Assembly (NCBI RefSeq): GCF_900090195.1
Contig: NZ_LT607803.1
Span: 4,242,229 to 4,306,228, forward strand
Length of the DNA stretch: 64,000 bases
Reading direction: 5' to 3'
Source of the DNA: Variovorax sp. HW608
GTDB taxonomy: Bacteria; Pseudomonadota; Gammaproteobacteria; Burkholderiales; Burkholderiaceae_C
The stretch's first letter is position 1; the number at the start of each line of letters is the position of its first letter. Both the position numbers and the translations under genes were made by a program. Under the pieces are notes generated by a model. The model worked only from the letters and a program-made list of their open reading frames with translations, did no database searches and was not told the origin of the DNA. Shown in pieces: positions 56,452 through 64,000 of this stretch.

Positions 56452-57645
56452 ATGAACTACCAAAACCGCCCCGTCCACGTCGTGGGCGTCGGCATGATTC
56501 AATTCACCAAGCCGGGCACCAGCGAACCCTACGACGTCATGGGCGCGCGGGCAGTGAAGCTTGCCCTCGATGACGCCCGGCTGGATTACCAGCTCGTGGA
56601 GCAAGCACATGTCGGCTACGTCTATGGCGACTCCACCGCCGGCCAGGCAGCCCTGTACCAGGTCGGGCTGAGCGGCATCCCGGTCTTCAACGTCAACAAC
56701 AATTGCGCCACCGGCTCCAGCGCGCTGTTCCTGGCGCGTCAGGCGGTGGAGAGCGGCGCGGTGGAGTGCGCACTGGCGTTGGGCATGGACCAGATGGTTC
56801 CCGGCGCACTGAAGGGTGCTTTTGACGATCGCCCGTCGCCCATGCAGCGCTTTGCCGACACGATGGCCGCGCACCAGGGCTACGAGCCGCAGACCCCGCG
56901 CGCCGCCCAGTTCTTCGGCGGCGCAGGGCGCGACTACATGGCGCAGTACGGGACTCAGCCCGAGACGTTTGGGCGCATCTCCGTCAAGGCGCGCCAGCAT
57001 GCGGCACGTAACCCGCTGGCCGTGTTCCGACAAGTGCTCTCGCTCGAAGAGGTGATGGCATCGCCCAAGGTGTTCGATCCGCTGACGCGCTACCAATGCT
57101 GCCCGCCAACTTGCGGCGCGGCAGCGGCCATCGTGTGTTCGGCTGATTTCGCGCGCAAGCATGGTCTGGACATGAGCGTGGTGATCGCAGCCCAAGCCAT
57201 GACCACCGATACGCCGTCCAGTTTCGAAAGCAACGACATGCGGAAGCTGGTCGGGTATGACATGACAGCGCAAGCGGTGAAGTGGGTCTACGAGCGCAGT
57301 GGCGTCGGTCCCGAAGATGTGGATGTCGTCGAACTGCACGACTGCTTCACGGCCAACGAACTCATCTCGTACGAGGCGCTGGGCCTGACCGCACCCGGCA
57401 CGGCGGAGAAGTTCGTGCTCGATGGCGACAACACCTACGGCGGCCGCTATGTCGTCAATCCCTCGGGCGGGCTGCTGTCCAAGGGCCACCCACTCGGCGC
57501 CACTGGCCTGGCGCAGTGCGCAGAGCTGGTGTGGCAGTTGAGGGGACAGGCCGATCAGCGCCAGGTCGAAGGCGCGCGCGTGGCGCTGCAGCACAACCTG
57601 GGGCTTGGCGGAGCCTGCGTCGTCACGCTCTACCAGCGCGCTTGA
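56452..57645 (+). CDS. SCP-x type thiolase with intact catalytic residues
   Basis: The start at 56452 has AAGGAAG upstream and gives 397 residues. NVNNNCATGSSAL supplies nucleophile Cys85, VELHDCFTANEL the HDCF motif, and KGHPLGATGLAQ the His general base. Lipid-transfer-type thiolases split beta-ketoacyl-CoA during beta-oxidation of branched or steroid-like chains. It is the active counterpart of the degenerate thiolase at 52641 and follows the CoA ligase by 34 bp. Confidence 0.9.
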   Translation: MNYQNRPVHVVGVGMIQFTKPGTSEPYDVMGARAVKLALDDARLDYQLVEQAHVGYVYGDSTAGQAALYQVGLSGIPVFNVNNNCATGSSALFLARQAVESGAVECALALGMDQMVPGALKGAFDDRPSPMQRFADTMAAHQGYEPQTPRAAQFFGGAGRDYMAQYGTQPETFGRISVKARQHAARNPLAVFRQVLSLEEVMASPKVFDPLTRYQCCPPTCGAAAAIVCSADFARKHGLDMSVVIAAQAMTTDTPSSFESNDMRKLVGYDMTAQAVKWVYERSGVGPEDVDVVELHDCFTANELISYEALGLTAPGTAEKFVLDGDNTYGGRYVVNPSGGLLSKGHPLGATGLAQCAELVWQLRGQADQRQVEGARVALQHNLGLGGACVVTLYQRA

Positions 57646-57655
57646 GGGCAGCAGC

Positions 57656-58114
57656 GTGATCGACAAGCGCTTCATCGGGCATGCTCTGGCACCATTCTCG
57701 GTGGCTGTAGAAGCTGGCCGCTTGCGGTTTTTTGCCAAGGCAACGAGCCAGCCGGACCCAATCTACACGGACGAGACGGCCGCTCGCGCCGTAGGGCACC
57801 GCGGCTTGCCCGTGCCGCCCACCTTCCTGTTCTGCCTCGAGATGGACGGGCCAAATCCGGCCGCCGTGCGCGAATTGTTGGGCCTCGACTATCGCTTCCT
57901 GCTGCACGGCGAGCAGGGCTTCCGGTATCACGCGATGGCCTATGCGGGCGATGTGCTCACTTTCGAGCCGCGCATCGAGAACATCTGGGACAAGAAGGGC
58001 GGCGCGCTCGAATTCGTCGCGCGTGTTACGCGCGTCAGCAACCAGGCGGGCACGCACGTCGCTGACTTGCGATTCGTGACCGTCGTGCGCCATCCAGTCG
58101 GAGCACACGCATGA
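57656..58114 (+). CDS. MaoC-like dehydratase, N-terminal subunit type
   Basis: GTG at 57656 gives 152 residues. RFFAKATSQPDPIYTDETAARAVGHRGLPVPPTFLF is the hot-dog fold start of the FAS1/MaoC N-terminal hydratase group. FRYHAMAYAGDVLTFEPRIENIWDKKGG follows. In such pairs this subunit binds substrate and the second carries the catalytic Asp/His. Its stop overlaps the next MaoC gene, which suggests a heterodimer. The ribosome site is weak. Confidence 0.82.
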   Translation: MIDKRFIGHALAPFSVAVEAGRLRFFAKATSQPDPIYTDETAARAVGHRGLPVPPTFLFCLEMDGPNPAAVRELLGLDYRFLLHGEQGFRYHAMAYAGDVLTFEPRIENIWDKKGGALEFVARVTRVSNQAGTHVADLRFVTVVRHPVGAHA

Positions 58115-58539
58115 AGGTATTCGAATCCTTGCAAGTGGGGGCTGAACTGCCCGCTTTCGAGCCGGAGCCAGTCTCACGCCTCGCGCTCGCGCTCTATTGC
58201 GGAGCGTCGGGGGACCATAACCCGATTCACGTAGACATCGACTACGCCCGATCAGCCGGCACGCAGGACGTCTTCGCGCATGGCATGCTTTCCATGGCCT
58301 GGCTTGGCCACGTGCTCACGCGCTGGGTACCCCAGCGTGCGATCCGCAGTCTGGAGGTGCGCTTCGCGGCGATCACGCGAATCGGCGAATGCATCCGCTG
58401 TAGCGGGCACGTTGTCGAGATCGTCGAGCAGGCGCCGGAGCGCTTGGCGCGCGTGGCGCTCACCAGTACCAACGAGCAGGGCGAGATCAAGCTCGAAGGC
58501 GAGGCGCTGGTTTCGCTGCAACAGGTGGAGGCGCCATGA
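58111..58539 (+). CDS. MaoC-like enoyl-CoA hydratase, catalytic subunit type
   Basis: The 142-residue hot-dog protein has CGASGDHNPIHVDIDYARSAG, the hydratase-2 motif with Asp35 and His40, and FAHGMLSMAWLG. It adds water to a trans-enoyl-CoA. The ATGA overlaps on both sides couple it to its partner subunit and to the enoyl-CoA hydratase. Confidence 0.88.
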   Translation: MKVFESLQVGAELPAFEPEPVSRLALALYCGASGDHNPIHVDIDYARSAGTQDVFAHGMLSMAWLGHVLTRWVPQRAIRSLEVRFAAITRIGECIRCSGHVVEIVEQAPERLARVALTSTNEQGEIKLEGEALVSLQQVEAP

Positions 58540-59330
58540 GCGAACTGCGAAGCGTAATGCTCAACGTTAACGAAGGCGTTGCCGAGCTGACGCTCAACCA
58601 GCCCGAGCGCCGCAATGCGCTCGATCCCATCATGCGCGCACAGTTGGCGGAAGCCATCATTGCCATCCGGCGTGACCGCAACGTGCGGGCTGTGATCCTG
58701 GCCGGCTCGAAAGGGCACTTCTGTGCAGGTGGCGACCTGCGGGCGCTTGCTGGCGCGGGCCTGGATAACGAGGGCTGGCTGCAGCGGTTCCAGGATATGA
58801 ACGATTGGGTGCGCGACCTGATCTCGCTCGACCGCCCGATAGTTGCGGCTGTGGACGGCATGGCGACTGGCGCAGGTCTGAGCCTCGCTCTCACGGCGGA
58901 CCTCGTGCTCGCCACGCCGCGCGCGCGATTCAGCGCGTCGTTCTTGCGCGTCGGCCTCGTGCCTGACTGCGGCTGCCTCTACACGCTGCCTCGAGTGGTC
59001 GGCGTGCAGCGAGCCAAGGAACTGATGCTGTCAGCCCGGGAATTCGATGCCGAGGAGGCGCAGCGCCTCGGTATCGTGATGGAGATCGTCGCTGCCGACG
59101 CTCTGCTCGTGCGCGCCCGTGCAATCGCGTGCAGCCTCGTCCAGGCTTCACCGGCTGCCGTGAGCATGATCAAGCGCAACCTGGCGCCGCAAGGCGGCGA
59201 ACTCGCTGCCCTGATGGACGCGGAGGCCCAGGCGCAGGCGCTGGCCATGGGCACCCCGGGTCATCGCACCGCTGTCAATCGCCTGCTGGAAAAACAGGCA
59301 CCCCTTTTCAACTGGCCCGCCGCGACATGA
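58536..59330 (+). CDS. Enoyl-CoA hydratase/isomerase family protein (2)
   Basis: The 264-residue crotonase has GSKGHFCAGGDLRALAG (oxyanion hole) and AAVDGMATGAGLSLALTADLVLA. LRVGLVPDCGCLYTLPR stands where catalytic acids are found; Asp in PDCG matches the isomerase-like Asp. It might be a delta3-delta2 enoyl-CoA isomerase or hydratase. Coupled to neighbours by ATGA. Confidence 0.87.
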   Translation: MSELRSVMLNVNEGVAELTLNQPERRNALDPIMRAQLAEAIIAIRRDRNVRAVILAGSKGHFCAGGDLRALAGAGLDNEGWLQRFQDMNDWVRDLISLDRPIVAAVDGMATGAGLSLALTADLVLATPRARFSASFLRVGLVPDCGCLYTLPRVVGVQRAKELMLSAREFDAEEAQRLGIVMEIVAADALLVRARAIACSLVQASPAAVSMIKRNLAPQGGELAALMDAEAQAQALAMGTPGHRTAVNRLLEKQAPLFNWPAAT

Positions 59331-59359
59331 CCGCGGCAAGACCCAACTGGAGCAATCAT

Positions 59360-60304
59360 ATGGACAGCACACAGGAAGCGCCGGCGGGCGCCGACGGAAT
59401 TCTGCAAGGCAAGGTGGCCGTGGTCACGGGCGCGGGCGGCGGCATCGGCCGTGACATTGCCTTGGCCATGGCGCGCGAAGGTGCGCGGGTGGTCGTGAAC
59501 GACATTGGCGCGGCCCTCAATGGCGAAGGCCGCGACGCGGGGCCGGCCCAGGCCGTGGTGGACGAGATCAAGGCATTGGGCGGTCAGGCCGCCGCGAACA
59601 CCGACAGCGTGGCCGATGCGGCGGGCGGACGGCGCATGGTGGAGTGCGCGCTGGATGCTTTCGGTCGCCTCGACATCGTCGTCAACAACGCAGGCATTCT
59701 GCGCGACGGCTTCTTCCACAAGATGGGTGATGACCAGTGGGACGCGGTCATCAAGGTGCACCTTTACGGCAGCTACCACGTGAGCCGCGCGGCCGCAAAC
59801 CATTTCAAGGACCATGAGTCCGGCTGCTTCGTCCACATGACCTCGACCTCGGGGCTGATCGGCGAGATAGGTCAGGCGAACTATGCGGCCGCCAAGATGG
59901 GCATTGCCGCACTATCCAAGTCGATCGCATTGGACATGCGCAAGTTCAACGTGCGTTCCAATTGCATTGCGCCGTTCGCCTTCAGCCGAATGATCGCCTC
60001 GATGCCCACGGACACGCCGGAGCAGCAAGCACGCGTGGATCGCCTGAAGGAGATGACGCCGGCGAAGATCGCACCGCTGGCTGTGTGCCTCGCAAGCGAT
60101 TTCGCAGCGGACACCACGGGCCAGATCTTCGCTGTGCGCAACAACGAAATCTTTCTCATGAGCCAGCCGCGGCCGGTGCGCTCGGTGCACCGAGGGGAGG
60201 GCTGGACCCCCCGCAGCGTGGCCGATCACGCATTGCCGGCGCTGCGGGCGCAGTACCACAGCCTGGACCGCTCGGGTGACGTGTTCCGCTGGGACCCTAT
60301 CTGA
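59360..60304 (+). CDS. SDR-type 3-hydroxyacyl-CoA dehydrogenase (MFE-2-like)
   Basis: The ATG at 59360 has GGAG at 59348-59351 and gives 314 residues; the ATG at 59327 that overlaps the preceding stop is the alternative. AVVTGAGGGIGRDIALAMAREGARVVVNDIG is the NAD site, IVVNNAGILRD the NNAG motif, and MTSTSGLIGEIGQANYAAAKMG carries Ser, Tyr and Lys. The VVNDIG and SGLIGEIGQANYAAAK features are typical of the dehydrogenase domain of peroxisomal multifunctional enzyme type 2. It oxidises beta-hydroxyacyl-CoA before the thiolase step. Confidence 0.9.
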   Translation: MDSTQEAPAGADGILQGKVAVVTGAGGGIGRDIALAMAREGARVVVNDIGAALNGEGRDAGPAQAVVDEIKALGGQAAANTDSVADAAGGRRMVECALDAFGRLDIVVNNAGILRDGFFHKMGDDQWDAVIKVHLYGSYHVSRAAANHFKDHESGCFVHMTSTSGLIGEIGQANYAAAKMGIAALSKSIALDMRKFNVRSNCIAPFAFSRMIASMPTDTPEQQARVDRLKEMTPAKIAPLAVCLASDFAADTTGQIFAVRNNEIFLMSQPRPVRSVHRGEGWTPRSVADHALPALRAQYHSLDRSGDVFRWDPI

Positions 60305-60317
60305 GTGGTCGGACGCC

Positions 60318-60690
60318 TTGAACCGCAGAGCACCTCGTGAACCTTTGCTGCGCATAGATGGAGTGACGGTGCGCTTTGGCGGGATCGTCGCTCTCGATGG
60401 TGTTTCGTTCAATTTCCAGCGCGGGCAAATCTGGGGGTGATCGGCCCGAATGGCGCCGGGAAGAGCACCCTGTTCAATTGCCTGTCGGGTCTCTACCCCT
60501 GCCAGGCCGGGGCCATCGAATTCAATGGGCACTCGCTCGCGCGCAGTCCAGTCATCGCCGCGCAGCGCTTGGCATTGACCGCACTTTCCAGAATCTTGCG
60601 CTATTCGGGGCGGGCCTGCAGAGTCCTCCGCTGCCTAGAGGGCGAGGTCGCCATGCAAGTTTGGCCATTCCGAAGCAACCAGTCTCTGCA
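60318..60690 (+). pseudogene. Decayed livG-like ABC transporter ATPase
   Basis: Two frames together spell a LivG start: LLRIDGVTVRFGGIVALDGVSFNFQRGQI, then after a shift near 60432 GPNGAGKSTLFNCLSGLYPCQAGAIEFNGHSL (Walker A), then after another shift near 60580 GIDRTFQNLALFG (Q-loop region). The remaining two-thirds, with the ABC signature and Walker B, is missing. It is a frameshifted, truncated remnant of a branched-chain amino-acid type transporter. Confidence 0.8.
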
Positions 60691-60700
60691 AGGAGGGGAC

Positions 60701-61636
60701 ATGATCAGGAAACTTCCGTCGTTGAATGCGGTGCGCGCTTTTGAAGCCGCGGCGAGGCATGTCAGCTTCACCGAGGCGGCCGAAGAACTCTGCGTCACAC
60801 ACGGTGCGATCAGCCGAGAGGTGGCGCTGCTCGAAGAATGGTTCGGCCGGCCTCTGTTCCGACGATCATCGTGGCAACTGACACTCACCGACGCGGGGCG
60901 AAGGTATCTGCCGGAGGTCACCGCCGCGCTGGATCGGCTTGCGTTGGCATCAATGTACGTCCTGGGGCAGCGGTCATCGACGAGCCTGCGCGTGAGCGCG
61001 CCCCCCGCCTTCACCATGCGCTGGCTGATTCCCAGAATGTCAGGGTTCCAGCGCCGCCGCCGGGACGTCGAGATCCGTCTCATGACGTCGTTGGAACGAC
61101 CGAATCTCCAGGCCGACCTTTACGACGTTGCCATTCGGGGTGCACATGAAGCCATGGCGGCGGACTGTGGCGCGGCCCGGTTCATGTCGGAGCACATCCT
61201 TCCCGTATGCCACGTCGACTTACTCAAAGGAGGGGCTTTGCTCGAGCCGAAGGACATCGCGCGACATACGATCATCAACTACGCGACCGAATCTTATCCC
61301 TGGCACGAGTGGCTGCAATCAGCCGGAGTCTGCGAGGTGCGTCCGGCCAACTCGCTGAAGTTCGAGCAGATGTACTTCGCGTTGCAGGCGGCCTGCGAGG
61401 GGCTCGGCATCGTGCTCGTTCCGCTGTTCCTCGTCCTCGACGACATCATCTCCGGCAAGCTGTGCGCGCCCTTCGGCCCGCTGGGTATCAAGCGCCGCGA
61501 CTACTACGCCAGCTTCGCCACAGAATCCGACGCCTACCCCCTCATCGCCACGTTCTGCGGATGGCTGGAGCAGGAAGGCTGTGATACCGAACGATCGATC
61601 GAGGAATGGGCCCGGTCCAGAGGGTGGAATCTGTAG
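60701..61636 (+). CDS. LysR-family regulator (GcvA-like) (2)
   Basis: The start at 60701 has AAGGAGGGG immediately upstream and gives 311 residues; a longer fused frame from 60437 through the livG remnant is not real. KLPSLNAVRAFEAAARHVSFTEAAEELCVTHGAISREVALLEEWFG is a GcvA-type HTH, followed by the effector domain (LRVSAPPAFTMRWLIPRMSGFQRRRRDVEIRL). It is placed to regulate the SDR/thiolase operon or the Bug/CoA-transferase genes to its right. Confidence 0.9.
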   Translation: MIRKLPSLNAVRAFEAAARHVSFTEAAEELCVTHGAISREVALLEEWFGRPLFRRSSWQLTLTDAGRRYLPEVTAALDRLALASMYVLGQRSSTSLRVSAPPAFTMRWLIPRMSGFQRRRRDVEIRLMTSLERPNLQADLYDVAIRGAHEAMAADCGAARFMSEHILPVCHVDLLKGGALLEPKDIARHTIINYATESYPWHEWLQSAGVCEVRPANSLKFEQMYFALQAACEGLGIVLVPLFLVLDDIISGKLCAPFGPLGIKRRDYYASFATESDAYPLIATFCGWLEQEGCDTERSIEEWARSRGWNL

Positions 61637-61921
61637 GTGACTGGGCGCCTTCTAGCCCAGCCCTAGCATCTCGGCCCCTATCCCCGCGCAATACTGAGCC
61701 GGGTGCTAACCGTTCGCCTTCAAGGCTTTATCGTGGGACATAGGCGCGCTGCTGGTCGCGTGACTAAAGCTCACGCCACGTGACGAATCGTCCTTTGCCG
61801 CGATCGCCTTCGGTACCGATGATCGGCGGTGTACCGCGCCTGCGGTAACGGCAGTCGTATTGGTCATCTTTCCGCTGACGCCGATTTGCCCCTTCAACAA
61901 GAGCTACCGAAGGAGACTGGC
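61637..61921. promoter_or_regulatory. Promoter-bearing gap before the third Bug gene
   Basis: No gene was recognised in these 285 bp. They must contain the promoter for the unit beginning at 61922, whose ribosome site AAGGAGA is at 61909-61915. I do not see a clear -35/-10 pair. Confidence 0.35.
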
Positions 61922-62887
61922 ATGAAAGCATTTCGAATACTTGCCGTAGCCGCTGCGATGACGATCTCCGTCGCTGCGTACGCGGACACGTGGCCAAGCC
62001 GCCCTATCAAGATCATCGCGCCTGCTCCACCGGGTGGTCCTTATGACTATGTGGCGCGGGCGCTGGCAGAAGGCTTGCAACGGGCATTGGGCCAGCCGTT
62101 CGTGGTTGAGAATCGTGCCGGGGCAGGGGGGGCCATCGGTATGGAGGCGGCATCGAAGTCTGCCCCCGACGGCTATACGCTAGTGGTGGGCTCCACGGGG
62201 CCAATGTCAGTGGCCCCGGGGATGTTCAAGAAGCTGCGCTACGACCCTGACAAGGACTTCGCCCCCGTGGCCAGGCTGGTGAAGATGCCTGGTTACCTCG
62301 TCGTGCATCCCAGTCTGGGCGTCGACAGTATGAAGGAATTCCTCACGAAGGTTCGCGCCGATCCAGGCAAGTACTCCTACGCGTCGACGGGAAACGGGTT
62401 CTCGCAGCACACCAACATGGAGCTGCTCAAGAGCATGGCAAACCTGTTTGTCGTGCCGATCACTTATCGCGGAAGCGGCCCAGCGATGACGGACCTCATC
62501 GGCGGCCAAGTTCAGATGATGATCGAGCTCGGTCCGGTCGTGATTCCGCACGTCAAGGCGGGGCGGTTGAAGGTACTGGCCGCGAGTACCGGGACGCGAA
62601 CCGAAGCTATGCCGGAAGTGCCAACTCTGAACGAGAGCGGCGTCAAGGGCTTCGACGCCTATACCTGGTTCGCGCTGTATGCACCGGCCGGCACCCCATC
62701 GGACATTGTGCAAAAGCTGTACGCCGAAACGGCAAGGGTGCTGAGTCAGCCCGAACTGAAATCACGCTTGGCTTCGCAAGGAGCTGAAGTAGCGCTGACA
62801 ACTCCGTCGGAGCTAGCCACGTTCCAGGCCGCCGAAACGAAGAAGTGGACGTCCGTGGTTCAGCGAGCCGGCATCCTTCCCGAATAG
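61922..62887 (+). CDS. Bug-family transport binding protein (3)
   Basis: The 321-residue protein starts at 61922 with AAGGAGA upstream. FRILAVAAAMTISVAAYA is the signal peptide, WPSRPIKIIAPAPPGGPYDYVARAL the Bug motif, and VVENRAGAGGAIGMEAASKSAPDGYT the second block. It is a periplasmic carboxylate binder. It lies 2 bp before a CaiB/BaiF gene, again coupling uptake with CoA activation. Confidence 0.92.
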   Translation: MKAFRILAVAAAMTISVAAYADTWPSRPIKIIAPAPPGGPYDYVARALAEGLQRALGQPFVVENRAGAGGAIGMEAASKSAPDGYTLVVGSTGPMSVAPGMFKKLRYDPDKDFAPVARLVKMPGYLVVHPSLGVDSMKEFLTKVRADPGKYSYASTGNGFSQHTNMELLKSMANLFVVPITYRGSGPAMTDLIGGQVQMMIELGPVVIPHVKAGRLKVLAASTGTRTEAMPEVPTLNESGVKGFDAYTWFALYAPAGTPSDIVQKLYAETARVLSQPELKSRLASQGAEVALTTPSELATFQAAETKKWTSVVQRAGILPE

Positions 62888-62889
62888 AC

Positions 62890-64000
62890 ATGCAGGGGCC
62901 ACTCAAGGGAACGCGAGTCGTCGAGATCGCCGCGATCGGTCCAGCTCCGTTCTGCGCGATGTTGCTGGCCGACATGGGCGCGGACGTGATCCGCGTTGAG
63001 CGCAAGGGCGAGCGGCCGCGCGCAGGGTCCGGCGCGGCGGATGTCTTGCAGCGCGGGCGCAGATCGATCGCGCTGGACCTGAAGCGTCCAGGCGCCGCTT
63101 CGGTGGTTCTCAAACTCGTGGAGCAGTCTCACATGTTGGTAGAGGGCTTTCGGCCGGGCGTGATGGAGCGTATAGGCCTGGGGCCGGACACCTGCATGGC
63201 TCGCAATCCGGCTCTCGTATATGGGCGAGTGACAGGCTGGGGTCAGCAGGGGCCGTTGGCCCACCGGGCCGGCCACGACATCGACTTCATGGCCATCTCC
63301 GGCGCGCTGTATGGCATGGGCGATCCGGACCGACCGCCGATGCCGCCATTGAACCTGGTCGGAGACTTCGGTGGCGGCGGCATGCTCCTTGCCTTTGGCA
63401 TGGCTTGCGCGCTGATCGAAGCGCAGCGCAGCGGTCGCGGGCAAGTGGTCGACGCGGCGATGAGCGATGGCTCCGCGCTCCTCATGAGCATGTTGTACGG
63501 GTACCTTGCCATGGGGCGCTGGAAAGCGGAGCGAGGTGCGAACTTCCTCGATGGCAGTTCGCCGTTTTATCGCTGCTACCGGTGCGCCGACGGCAAGTGG
63601 CTGGCGGTCGGGGCGGTCGAAGGAAACTTCTATCGTGAGCTGCTGCGCCGCTGCGGCTTGCCTGAAGCGCTGGTCGAGAGCCAGTGGGATGAACAGCGCT
63701 GGCCGGAGACCCGGCGGGTGTTCGAGGAGACCTTTCTCACGCGTACACGCGACGAATGGTGCGAGTTGTTGGGCTGTGCGGACACCTGCATCGCACCGGT
63801 ACTGGACATGCGCGAGGCGCCGGCGTTCCCGCACAACGTGGCACGGGGCGCGTTCCTGGAAATCGACGGTATCACGCAGCCCGCCCCTGCGCCACGGATG
63901 AGCGGAACACCCGGCTATGCGGGCCGCATCGCCGCACCAGGTGAGCACACGATGTCCATCCTTGCAGACCTCGGGTTCAGCGGCGAGGAGATAGATGAAT
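62890..64000 (+). CDS. CaiB/BaiF CoA-transferase or alpha-methylacyl-CoA racemase (partial at 3' end)
   Basis: The frame opens with ATG at 62890 and is still open at the window edge after about 370 residues. TRVVEIAAIGPAPFCAMLLADMGADVIRVERKG is the N-terminal signature shared with AMACR. GQVVDAAMSDGSALLMSM has the conserved Asp. GHDIDFMAISGALYG is typical of alpha-methylacyl-CoA racemases, which epimerise 2-methyl-branched acyl-CoA before beta-oxidation. That would fit a branched or steroid-like side chain. The CoA-transferase alternative cannot be excluded. Confidence 0.85.
   Translation, partial: MQGPLKGTRVVEIAAIGPAPFCAMLLADMGADVIRVERKGERPRAGSGAADVLQRGRRSIALDLKRPGAASVVLKLVEQSHMLVEGFRPGVMERIGLGPDTCMARNPALVYGRVTGWGQQGPLAHRAGHDIDFMAISGALYGMGDPDRPPMPPLNLVGDFGGGGMLLAFGMACALIEAQRSGRGQVVDAAMSDGSALLMSMLYGYLAMGRWKAERGANFLDGSSPFYRCYRCADGKWLAVGAVEGNFYRELLRRCGLPEALVESQWDEQRWPETRRVFEETFLTRTRDEWCELLGCADTCIAPVLDMREAPAFPHNVARGAFLEIDGITQPAPAPRMSGTPGYAGRIAAPGEHTMSILADLGFSGEEIDE

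Noticed and set aside
60437..60700. Extended N-terminus for the second LysR gene including GPNGAGKST
   Set aside because: That segment is the remnant of a livG ATPase; the LysR gene has its own strong ribosome site and ATG at 60701.

Overview
The window looks like a Burkholderiales (beta-proteobacterial, probably Comamonadaceae such as Variovorax) chromosome with a large accessory island. The core is suggested by the high GC content, the glmU - lrp/asnC - glmS order and the Bug-type periplasmic binding proteins. The genus is inferred from gene content and no database was consulted.

Layout. 1-3219 is the end of a surface-polysaccharide operon (glycosyltransferases, Gfo/Idh/MocA dehydrogenase, NAD-dependent epimerase). 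A convergent glycosyltransferase-like gene, a DUF6279-type lipoprotein gene, glmU, an Lrp/AsnC regulator and glmS follow. Just past the glmS stop codon (the classical attTn7 region) the accessory DNA begins, with a candidate Tn7-like end at 9146.

9146-25011 is a Tn7-like transposon module. Its cargo is a compact short type II CBASS anti-phage operon (CD-NTase, E2-like protein, two-TM SLATT-type effector; three ATGA-coupled genes). A capH/capP regulator pair is divergent from it, and a perfect 20-bp palindrome lies between the two. Two head-to-head truncated genes follow. The transposition genes tnsA-tnsB-tnsC-tniQ1-tniQ2 form one minus-strand operon. tniQ2 is cut by an IS1380-family element, and removing the IS plus one 5-bp duplication restores its frame exactly. 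I could not find the right end of this transposon.

25769-33816 is a small oxidative module of actinobacterial flavour: a TetR regulator with a palindromic operator, an alpha/beta hydrolase, a terpene-cyclase-like toroid protein, a cytochrome P450, an HtaA-domain protein and a [2Fe-2S] ferredoxin. The ferredoxin gene is interrupted at codon 5 by a second, nearly identical IS1380 copy. An MFS transporter and an IS3-family remnant follow.

36184-64000 is a catabolic cluster built from CoA-dependent chemistry: two aldehyde dehydrogenases, a P450 with its own ferredoxin and reductase, four SDR-type or similar dehydrogenases and hydratases, acyl-CoA synthetase, MaoC hydratases, enoyl-CoA hydratases, three thiolase-family proteins (two without the thiolase cysteine), three CaiB/BaiF CoA-transferases (one without the catalytic Asp), a PrpF-like isomerase, three Bug solute-binding proteins and two LysR regulators. 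Gene content fits hydroxylation of a hydrophobic, possibly terpenoid, steroid-side-chain or alicyclic substrate. Oxidation to an acid, CoA activation and beta-oxidation or retro-aldol cleavage would follow. Two decayed pieces of a branched-chain amino-acid (Liv) type ABC transporter suggest that the original uptake system was lost. No tRNA, rRNA or CRISPR array was seen.
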